64,000 nt of DNA from Chloroflexota bacterium (lineage in GTDB: Bacteria; Chloroflexota; Dehalococcoidia; Tepidiformales; Tepidiformaceae). This document shows positions 57,866 through 64,000 of the stretch, piece by piece (position 1 is the stretch's first letter; each line of letters opens with the position of its first letter). Both the position numbers and the translations under genes were made by a program. The stretch covers positions 62,728 through 126,727 of the forward strand of contig JAPPAK010000003.1 in the NCBI GenBank assembly GCA_026705605.1, written 5' to 3'. The notes under the pieces are model-generated. The model did not search any database, had not been told where the DNA came from, and saw only the letters and a list, made by a program, of their open reading frames with translations.

Positions 57866-59965
57866 GTGAACTTTCGGGCACTGTGGCGGGTGGCCCTGCC
57901 GATCCTCGTCGGGGGAGCGCTGCTGGCGGCCGCGTGCGGGGATGGATCCGAGGACGTGCGGGAGACGCCGCAGCCGGAGGGTCCCGAAACGACGGCCGCA
58001 CAGACCCAGGCGAGCCCCGTCGCGACACCCGCCGAGACGGCCACCGAGCCCCCGCCGGTGGAGAATCCGGCGCCCGAGTTTCCGCCCGGGCTGACGTGGT
58101 TCAACGTGAGCGAGCCGCTCAGCTTCGCGAAATTGCGGGGGAAGATGGTGCTGCTCGACTTCTGGACGCAGGGCTGCATCAACTGCCAGCACATCATCCC
58201 GGATTTGGAGCGGCTGGAGCGCGAGTTCCCCGACAGCCTTGTCGTGATCGGCGTGCACACGGGCAAGTACTCCGAGGAGCAGGAGGACGCGGCCGTAGCC
58301 GAGGCCATCGCGCGCTACGACCGCAGACACCCGGTCGTGAACGACCCGGACTACGTGGTCTGGCGGCAGTGGGGCGTGCGGGCCTGGCCGACGGTGGTGC
58401 TCATCGACCCTCGGGGGAGCGTCGTTGGCGGCGCATCCGGAGAGCTCGTGTACGAGCGCTTCCAGCCGGTCGTCCAGCAGGTCCACGACGAGTTCAGTGC
58501 GCGCGGACTGATCGACACGACCCCGATCCCGCTCGCGCTGGAGGCGACGGTCGCCTCAACCTTCCTCTCGTTCCCGAGCGAGGTGCTCGTGGACGAGGCG
58601 GGCGGGCGCATCTTCATTGCCGACGCAGGGCATCACCGCATCGTGTTGACGGACCTCGACGGTCGCGTGATGACGGCGTTCGGGGCGGGGGAACCGGGAT
58701 TCACGGACGGGAGCGCGAGCGAGGCCCGATTCCGAGACCCGCAGGGGCTGGAACTATCGCCGGACGGCAGGACGCTGTGGGTGGCGGACACGCGCAACCA
58801 CGCCCTTCGGGCAATCGACCTGGGGACAGGAGAAACGGCGACGATCGCGGGGACGGGGAGGCGGGCCTACGAGTTGCCCGGAGGCGACCCGCTGAGCTCC
58901 GACCTCGCCTCGCCCTGGGACATCCACCACCACGAAGGGCTGCTATACATCGCGAACGCGGGAACGCACCAGATCTGGGTGCTGGACCTGGCCAACAACC
59001 ACCTGAGCGTCTTCGCCGGGACGGGCCGGGAGAACGTCGATGACGGCCACCGGCTGAAGGTGGCGACGCTGGCCCAGCCGAGCGGCCTCGCGGGAGATGC
59101 AACGCACCTCTACTGGGTCGACGCCGAGTCGAGCTCGGTGCGGCGTGTTCCGTTCGCCGGGGAAGGCGAGGTGGAGACGCTCATCGGCACGCACCTGTTC
59201 GAGTGGGGCGACGCCGACGGTCCGGCGGGGACGGCCCAGATCCAGCACGCGCAGGGCCTCGCGGTCGGCGGCGGGGTCGTCTACCTGGCCGACACGTACA
59301 ACCACAAGGTGCGGGCGCTCTCGCTGGCCGACTTCTCCGTGACGACGGTGGCGGGGAGCGCGGAGCGTGACTGGAACGACGCGACGGGCGCCGATGCGGC
59401 GTTCGAGGAGCCGAACGCGCTCAGCCTCGCGGGCGGGAAGCTCTACCTGGCCGACACCGGCAACCACGCCCTGCGCATCATCGACCCGGCTTCGGGAGCG
59501 GTACGGACCCTGGCCCTCACGAACCTGGCGGCGGCAAACCCGCGGCTTCCGGAAGACGGCATCGTGCGCGTTCAGCTCCCGACGCAAGTCGTGGCTCCGG
59601 GCGTCACGACGCTGCGGATCACGATCTCGTCGCCGGAGAACTTCCACCTGAACGCCGCAGCTCCGTCCCGGCTCGAGCTCGCGTCGAGCAGCGACCGGGT
59701 AGTGCAGCTGAGCGAGACGGAGCTGACATGGAGCACCGACGACGAGTCGTTCACGATCCCCATCCCCATCGAGCTGCGGGAGGGTGAGGCGGAGATCACG
59801 GGAACGGGCGTCGTCTACTTCTGCCGGACGGGCAAGGAAGCGATCTGCCTGATCCAGCAGGTTCAGCTGGTGGTGCCCGTGCGGGTGAGCGCCACGGCGA
59901 CGGCGGGCGAGGTCGTGGTGGAGTACCTGCTGCCGGACGTGAGGACAACCTACGGCGGTTCTTGA
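57866..59965 (+). CDS. Secreted thioredoxin-like + NHL-repeat lipoprotein (NHLRC2-like)
   Basis: 699 residues from GTG 57866 (AGGGGG 7 nt upstream). A lipoprotein signal ends GGALLAAACGDG, then a linker and a TlpA/thioredoxin-like domain with the redox motif C104-I-N-C107 in WTQGCINCQHIIPDLERLE. NHL beta-propeller repeats follow (about 225-555, with FIADAGHHRIV, WVADTRNHALRAI, YLADTYNHKVRAL and YLADTGNHALRII strands), and a C-terminal beta domain. Resembles NHLRC2. It may act as a thiol-disulfide enzyme with a binding propeller; substrate unknown. Adjacent to the molybdoprotein. Confidence 0.88.
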   Translation: MNFRALWRVALPILVGGALLAAACGDGSEDVRETPQPEGPETTAAQTQASPVATPAETATEPPPVENPAPEFPPGLTWFNVSEPLSFAKLRGKMVLLDFWTQGCINCQHIIPDLERLEREFPDSLVVIGVHTGKYSEEQEDAAVAEAIARYDRRHPVVNDPDYVVWRQWGVRAWPTVVLIDPRGSVVGGASGELVYERFQPVVQQVHDEFSARGLIDTTPIPLALEATVASTFLSFPSEVLVDEAGGRIFIADAGHHRIVLTDLDGRVMTAFGAGEPGFTDGSASEARFRDPQGLELSPDGRTLWVADTRNHALRAIDLGTGETATIAGTGRRAYELPGGDPLSSDLASPWDIHHHEGLLYIANAGTHQIWVLDLANNHLSVFAGTGRENVDDGHRLKVATLAQPSGLAGDATHLYWVDAESSSVRRVPFAGEGEVETLIGTHLFEWGDADGPAGTAQIQHAQGLAVGGGVVYLADTYNHKVRALSLADFSVTTVAGSAERDWNDATGADAAFEEPNALSLAGGKLYLADTGNHALRIIDPASGAVRTLALTNLAAANPRLPEDGIVRVQLPTQVVAPGVTTLRITISSPENFHLNAAAPSRLELASSSDRVVQLSETELTWSTDDESFTIPIPIELREGEAEITGTGVVYFCRTGKEAICLIQQVQLVVPVRVSATATAGEVVVEYLLPDVRTTYGGS

Positions 59966-59990
59966 CAGTTCCCCGACCTGCGCCGAATCT
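59962..59990 (+). promoter_or_regulatory. Sigma70-type promoter of the RAM-domain gene
   Basis: TTGACA (59962-59967), 17-bp spacer, GAATCT (59985-59990), upstream of GAGGAGAA and the GTG at 60022. The -35 overlaps the stop region of the lipoprotein gene. Confidence 0.6.
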
Positions 59991-60021
59991 TGGCGGCACC
60001 TTTCCAATCGAGGAGAAGCGC

Positions 60022-60270
60022 GTGGTTCGAGGCTACGTCCTAATCGAGACTGACGTCGGAAGCGCCAAGGCAGTTGGCGCGGCCGCCGCCGCACTGACCT
60101 ACCCCGGCGCGACCGTGCTCGCCGTCGACACGGTGACCGGGCCTTACGACGTCATCGTGCAGCTCGAGGCCAACGACCTCGACGCTCTGGGGACGGCCAT
60201 TACCGATGCGATCCAGACGGTAACGGGCGTGCAGCGCACGACGACCTGCCTGGCGGTGCGCCTCGGCTAG
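60022..60270 (+). CDS. Stand-alone Lrp/AsnC ligand-binding (RAM) domain protein
   Basis: 82 residues: YVLIETDVGSAKAVGAAAAAL, GPYDVIVQLEANDLDALGTAI and GVQRTTTCLAVRL. This is the effector-binding half of Lrp/AsnC regulators without a DNA-binding domain. Such proteins may bind amino acids or partner with full-length Lrp. GTG after GAGGAGAA, chosen over the longer frame that begins in the promoter. Confidence 0.85.
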   Translation: MVRGYVLIETDVGSAKAVGAAAAALTYPGATVLAVDTVTGPYDVIVQLEANDLDALGTAITDAIQTVTGVQRTTTCLAVRLG

Positions 60271-60291
60271 ACCCGCGAGAACCCTGCGACC

Positions 60292-61578
60292 GTGACGATT
60301 CCAACCTCCGCGATGATCAGCGTGGAGGATGCGCGCGAGCGCATCCTCGCCTTCTTCGAGCGGCTCGAACCGGAGCAAGCGCCGGTGATCGAGGCGCTGG
60401 GGCAGGTGCTGGCCGAGAACGTGGTCGCCGGATTCGACATTCCGCCGCTCGACAACACCGCCATGGACGGCTACGCCGTTCGCGCCGCCGACACCGACGG
60501 CGCGAGCGAAGGCGACCCGCGCACCCTGACCGTCATCGCGGACCTGGCGGCCGGGTACGTACTCGAGACGGCCGTGGGCGAAGGCGAGGCGGTCCGCATC
60601 ATGACGGGCGCGCCGATCCCGCCGGGCGCAGACGCGATCGTGCCCTTCGAGGAGACGGACGAGCCGCTGCGGGAGCCAGGGCAAGCCCCGACGCGGGGCG
60701 ACTCCGTGGGCGTGTTCAAGGCGGCGCGGCTGGGAGCGAACATCCGGCGCCGGGGCGAGGACATCGAGACGGGGCAGGCGGTGCTGGAGGCGGGGCGCGT
60801 GATGCGCGCCTCGGAGATCGGCGTGCTTTCCAGCATTGGGCGCACGGAGGTCTCCGTCTACCGGAGGCCGGAAGTTGCCATCCTCTCGACGGGCGACGAG
60901 ATCGTGACGCCGGGCGAGGAGCGCCGCGCGGGCCAGATCTACGACGCGAACGCGCACAGCGTGGCCGCGCTCGTGCGCGCCTTCGGCGGGCGTCCGCGCC
61001 TGCTCGGGATCGCGCGCGACACGGTGGAGGACCTGACGGCGAAGATCCACTCGGGGCTCGACGCGGACATGATCGTGACGAGCGCCGGGGTCTCGCGGGG
61101 CGACTTCGACGTGGTCAAGGACGTGCTCGCGCGCGAGGGGGCAATCGACTTCTGGACGGTACGGATGAAGCCGGGCAAGCCGCTCGCCTTTGGCGCGTTC
61201 GAGGCGCCCGACGGGCGTCGGGTGCCACACCTGGGGCTGCCGGGGAACCCGGTCAGCTCGATGGTCGCGTTCGAGCTGTTCGGGCGTCCGGCGATCTTCA
61301 AGATGCTGGGGCGAGCCAGCTGGGAGCGGCCGATCGTGCGGGCGATCACGCGCGACCGGGTCGTGAACACGGACGGGCGGCGCTTCTACGCGCGCTGCAT
61401 CGTGACGAAAGACGAGGACGGCCGCTACTACGCCGACCTCACGGGTCCGCAGGGGAGCGGCATCCTGACGAGCATGAGCGCCGCGAACGGCCTCACGGTC
61501 ATCCCCGAGGATCTTCCTCTTGCCGAACCGGGCGACGAGATCGACGTGATGATGATCGACTGGGAGCACCCCGGATAG
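60292..61578 (+). CDS. moeA: Molybdopterin molybdotransferase MoeA
   Basis: 428 residues. Inserts molybdenum into adenylylated molybdopterin to give Moco. Signatures: DIPPLDNTAMDGYAV, MTGAPIPPGADAIVPFEETDE, GEDIETGQAVLEAG, STGDEIVTPGE, TSAGVSRGDFDVVKDVL and FWTVRMKPGKPLAFG with HLGLPGNPVSSMVAFELF. GTG at 60292 is the first in-frame start; the ATG at 60313 is an alternative and neither has a strong ribosome site. It works with MogA encoded near 63.3 kb. Confidence 0.94.
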   Translation: MTIPTSAMISVEDARERILAFFERLEPEQAPVIEALGQVLAENVVAGFDIPPLDNTAMDGYAVRAADTDGASEGDPRTLTVIADLAAGYVLETAVGEGEAVRIMTGAPIPPGADAIVPFEETDEPLREPGQAPTRGDSVGVFKAARLGANIRRRGEDIETGQAVLEAGRVMRASEIGVLSSIGRTEVSVYRRPEVAILSTGDEIVTPGEERRAGQIYDANAHSVAALVRAFGGRPRLLGIARDTVEDLTAKIHSGLDADMIVTSAGVSRGDFDVVKDVLAREGAIDFWTVRMKPGKPLAFGAFEAPDGRRVPHLGLPGNPVSSMVAFELFGRPAIFKMLGRASWERPIVRAITRDRVVNTDGRRFYARCIVTKDEDGRYYADLTGPQGSGILTSMSAANGLTVIPEDLPLAEPGDEIDVMMIDWEHPG

Positions 61579-61594
61579 CACACTCGAAGGCAGG

Positions 61595-62380
61595 ATGACC
61601 GACGAGACCCGGCCCTGGTACGAGACACTCTTCGAACGGGACTGGTACGACTACTTCGCGAAGGACGGGCCCAGCTACCCGGACACGGATGGCTCCTTCG
61701 CCCGCCGGACGGACGCCGAAGTCGCGTTCGTCGAGCAGGCGCTGGGACTGACGGAGCCGTGCGACCTGCTGGACTTGTGCTGCGGTCCCGGCCGCCACAG
61801 CGTGCGGCTGGCGCGGCGCGGGCACCGGGTGACGGGAGTCGATCTCTCTGCCTACAACCTCGAGAAGGCGGTTGAGCGAGCGGCGGAGTTCGGGGTCGAG
61901 GTCGACTGGCGCGAGGCGGACATGCGCGAGACGGGGCTACCGGAGTCGAGCCAGGACGCGGGAATCAACATGTTCACGGCATTCGGGTTCTTCGACGATG
62001 CCGAGAACCAGCGGGTGCTGGAGGAGATCGCGCGCGTGCTGCGGCCCGGAGGCCGGTTCCTCATCGACCTGGTGAACCGGGACTCGCTCATGCGCCGGCA
62101 CCAGCCACGCATGTGGAGCGAGCGTCACAATGGAGCCTTCCTGCTCCAGGAACACGCCTTCGACAGCGCGACGGGCTATCAGACGACCAACTGGACCGTG
62201 GTCAAGGCGAACGGGGAGCGGATCGAGCAAAGCTTCACCCTTCGCGTGTACACGCTCCAGGAGCTGGAAGTCCGGATAGCGCTGGCAGGGCTGACGGTCG
62301 AGGATGCCTGGGGCGGGCTCGACGGGGCCGAGCTGACGATGGACAGCCACCGGCTGGTGATCCGGGCTCGCGCGGAGTAG
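61595..62380 (+). CDS. Class I SAM-dependent methyltransferase
   Basis: 261 residues. It has LLDLCCGPGRHSVRLARRGHRVTGVDLSAYNLEKAVERA, VDWREADMRETG and MFTAFGFFDDAENQRVLEEIARVLRPGGRFLIDLV, the small-molecule methyltransferase layout. Acceptor unknown. It begins 17 bp after moeA following GGCAGG, so may be co-transcribed. Confidence 0.86.
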   Translation: MTDETRPWYETLFERDWYDYFAKDGPSYPDTDGSFARRTDAEVAFVEQALGLTEPCDLLDLCCGPGRHSVRLARRGHRVTGVDLSAYNLEKAVERAAEFGVEVDWREADMRETGLPESSQDAGINMFTAFGFFDDAENQRVLEEIARVLRPGGRFLIDLVNRDSLMRRHQPRMWSERHNGAFLLQEHAFDSATGYQTTNWTVVKANGERIEQSFTLRVYTLQELEVRIALAGLTVEDAWGGLDGAELTMDSHRLVIRARAE

Positions 62381-62383
62381 CGG

Positions 62384-63070
62384 CTAGCCTTCGTCCTCCA
62401 GCAGGTCGGGCCGTCGCCGGCGGGTGCGTTCGAGGCGCTGCTCCTGCTTCCACTTCTCGATCTCGGCGTGGTGGCCGCTGAGGAGGACCTCGGGGACGGT
62501 CCAGCCGCGGTATTCGGCGGGGCGGGTGTACTGGGGGTGCTCGAGCAGGCCCTCCGCGAAGGACTCCTCGCGGGGGGAGGCGTCGTCGCCGAGGGCGCCG
62601 GGGAGGGGGCGGGCGACGGCCTCGATGAGCACCATCGCGGGGAGCTCGCCGCCGGTGAGGATGTAGTCGCCGATGGAGACCTCGCGGTCGACGCAGTGCT
62701 CGACGAAGCGCTCGTCGACACCCTCGTAGCGACCGGACACGAGCACGAGGCGGGGGTGGCTAGCCAGCTCGCGCACGAGCGCATCGTCGAGGCGCTCGCC
62801 CTGAGGCGAGAGGTAGATGACGTAGCCGGGGGGCTCGGCCTCCGCCTGCGCGGCCTGGAGGGCGGTATCGAGCACGTCGACCTTCATGACCATGCCGTGG
62901 CCGCCGCCGAAGGGCTGGTCGTCGACGGTGCGGTGGCGGTCGGTGGCATGCTCGCGGATGTCGTGGAGGTGAAGGTCGAGGAGGCCGGCGTCGCGGGCGC
63001 GCTTGATGATGGAGACGTCGAGCGGTCCGGCGAACGCCTCGGGGAAGAGCGTGAGGACGTCGACCCTCAT
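62384..63070 (-). CDS. trmD: tRNA (guanine-N1-)-methyltransferase
   Basis: 228 residues. Makes m1G37 in tRNAs to prevent frameshifting. SPOUT-fold signatures: [92 protein letters not shown] and [25 protein letters not shown]. Start at 63070, in a 4-bp ATGA overlap with the MogA gene stop (63067), not the longer frame. Confidence 0.95.
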   Translation of the reverse strand: MRVDVLTLFPEAFAGPLDVSIIKRARDAGLLDLHLHDIREHATDRHRTVDDQPFGGGHGMVMKVDVLDTALQAAQAEAEPPGYVIYLSPQGERLDDALVRELASHPRLVLVSGRYEGVDERFVEHCVDREVSIGDYILTGGELPAMVLIEAVARPLPGALGDDASPREESFAEGLLEHPQYTRPAEYRGWTVPEVLLSGHHAEIEKWKQEQRLERTRRRRPDLLEDEG

Positions 63071-63552
63071 CCGTCGTGCTCGACAGGGCCCGCGACCAGC
63101 TCGGCGATGTGGGGCACGAGGGGGAGGAGGACGGTGAGGCCATCGGCGACGCCCTTGGGACTGCCCGGCAGGTTCACGATGAGCGTCTTGCCACGGGTGA
63201 CGGCGGCGCCGCGGGAGAGGATGGCGAAGGAGGTGTGCTTCAGCCCCTCCTGGGCGAGAGCGAGGGGGATGCCGGGGACATCGCGCTCGGCGATGTCGCG
63301 GGTGGCCTCGGGGGCGAGGTCGCGGGGGGTGAGGCCGGTGCCGCCGGTGGTCAGGATCAGGTCGGCGACGCCGGCGTCGCACCAGGCGGCGAGCTGGTCC
63401 GCGATGCCCTGCCGGTCGTCGGGGAGGGCGGCAGTCGCGACGACCTCGTGGCCCTCCTCGCGGCAGCGGCGCTCGATGAGGGCGCCGCCCTCGTCGACGC
63501 GGGTTCCGGCGGCGACGCCGTCGGACGCGGTGAGGATCGCGATTCGCGCCAT
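63067..63552 (-). CDS. mogA: Molybdopterin adenylyltransferase MogA/MoaB family
   Basis: 161 residues. Adenylylates molybdopterin before MoeA. Signatures: [43 protein letters not shown] and [24 protein letters not shown] lies 6 nt before the ATG at 63552 on the minus strand, so it is probably leaderless; trmD follows in an ATGA overlap. With moeA it forms the Moco maturation step used by the molybdoproteins in the window. Confidence 0.93.
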   Translation of the reverse strand: MARIAILTASDGVAAGTRVDEGGALIERRCREEGHEVVATAALPDDRQGIADQLAAWCDAGVADLILTTGGTGLTPRDLAPEATRDIAERDVPGIPLALAQEGLKHTSFAILSRGAAVTRGKTLIVNLPGSPKGVADGLTVLLPLVPHIAELVAGPVEHDG

Positions 63553-63558
63553 CGGAAC

Positions 63559-63564
63559 AGTCTA
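63559..63564 (-). promoter_or_regulatory. Candidate leaderless -10 box, mogA-trmD
   Basis: TAGACT, 6 nt before the ATG at 63552. Confidence 0.45.
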
Positions 63565-63628
63565 GCGCGACGCCTCGTGGGAGGCGGCGGAGGCCCGGCA
63601 AAGCCCCGCGATTGCAGGCCGATTTCTA

Positions 63629-63657
63629 TTGACACCCTCTGGGGGGGCTCCTATAGT
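63629..63657 (+). promoter_or_regulatory. Sigma70-type promoter of the mraZ (dcw) operon
   Basis: TTGACA (63629-63634), 17-bp spacer, TATAGT (63652-63657). The best promoter in the window, with a leader of about 80 nt before mraZ. Confidence 0.8.
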
Positions 63658-63662
63658 CCGTG

Positions 63663-63687
63663 TGGGGAGAAGTGGGAAGAGATGGGA
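63663..63687 (+). promoter_or_regulatory. MraZ operator: three TGGGN repeats
   Basis: TGGGG (63663), TGGGA (63673) and TGGGA (63683), spaced 10 bp apart, just after the -10. This is the known MraZ-binding pattern, for autorepression of the division/cell wall operon. Confidence 0.8.
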
Positions 63688-63743
63688 ATCTTCCCCAGTT
63701 TTCTTCTGATTTTGGTGGGGACATCCCTGCCCGAGGGGCCATC

Positions 63744-64000
63744 ATGGCGTTCCGTGGGAACTTTGAGTACCAGTTGGACGACCGCAATCGGGTCGCGCTG
63801 CCTCCGAAGTTCCGCGAGGAGTTCGCCAACGGCGCCGTCCTCGTGCCCGGTCTCGATGGCTGCATCGAGGTGTACACGCCGGAAGGGTTCGAGGCCGAGG
63901 CCCGCGTCGTCGAACGCGTGCCCGCCTACTCCGAGGCAGGCCGCCAGCTGAGGCGCGCGTTCTTCGCCTCGTCGTTCGACGTGCAGCGCGACGGCCAGGG
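63744..64000 (+). CDS. mraZ: Transcriptional regulator MraZ (truncated by window end)
   Basis: 85 codons visible: MAFRGNFEYQLDDRNRVALP then PKFREEFANG, AVLVPGLDGCIEVYTPEGFE, RQLRRAFFASSFDVQRDGQ. This is the first DDxxR beta module and part of the second of MraZ, which binds the TGGGN repeats and represses its own dcw operon. The rest and downstream rsmH, ftsL and so on lie beyond the window. Confidence 0.93.
   Translation, partial: MAFRGNFEYQLDDRNRVALPPKFREEFANGAVLVPGLDGCIEVYTPEGFEAEARVVERVPAYSEAGRQLRRAFFASSFDVQRDGQ

Overview
The window is a gene-dense, roughly two-thirds GC stretch of a free-living bacterial chromosome, with no insertion sequence, CRISPR array, prophage, tRNA or rRNA that I could see. 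Gene content fits a high-GC Chloroflexota (Dehalococcoidia-like) bacterium better than Actinobacteria: a ferredoxin:thioredoxin reductase-type catalytic chain, DUF3179, NHL/thioredoxin and sulfite-oxidase-like secreted proteins, many FAD/SDR/Old-Yellow-type oxidoreductases, and a dcw start with mraZ. This placement is inferred from family content, not from a search.

Layout. 1-8.7 kb: a truncated solute-binding protein, an FTR-like catalytic chain, a sucC without sucD, a KstD-like flavoprotein with an Old-Yellow-Enzyme-type reductase, and a DUF3179 lipoprotein. 8.8-16.8 kb: a large secreted protein with two PPC-like repeats, a SnoaL-like protein, an unknown, an APH-type kinase, a flavin-dependent halogenase and an SDR. 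16.9-20.2 kb: a tight padR-modA-modB-modC unit behind a perfect 31-bp palindrome. 20.1-28.9 kb: methyltransferase plus IsdG-like monooxygenase, hyi-garR (glyoxylate/tartronate semialdehyde), a hydroxyacyl-CoA dehydrogenase/enoyl-CoA hydratase pair, two paralogous unknown proteins, SDR, VOC and cupin proteins. 29-38.4 kb: geranylgeranyl-reductase-like enzyme, Erm-like methyltransferase, YedY-like molybdoprotein, tlyA-nadK-recN, a methyltransferase with a YbaK deacylase, then clpX-clpP-tig on the minus strand. 39.8-49.8 kb: oppCBA, aspS, a ModE-type regulator, histidine phosphatase, a MidA-like methyltransferase with peroxiredoxin, YceI, and an IscU-like scaffold. 49.8-64 kb: a HAD-like protein, two GNAT paralogues, pheT-pheS, a membrane molybdoprotein beside a thioredoxin/NHL lipoprotein, a RAM-domain protein, moeA, a methyltransferase, trmD-mogA, and mraZ, cut by the window end.

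Two themes tie the window together. First, molybdenum: uptake (modABC), two candidate regulators (PadR- and ModE-type), cofactor insertion (moeA, mogA) and two likely apo-targets of the sulfite-oxidase fold. Second, gene expression: many unrelated genes have a TANNNT box only 5-12 nt before the start codon and no Shine-Dalgarno, suggesting widespread leaderless or near-leaderless transcription, whereas operon-internal genes are joined by ATGA/GTGA overlaps.
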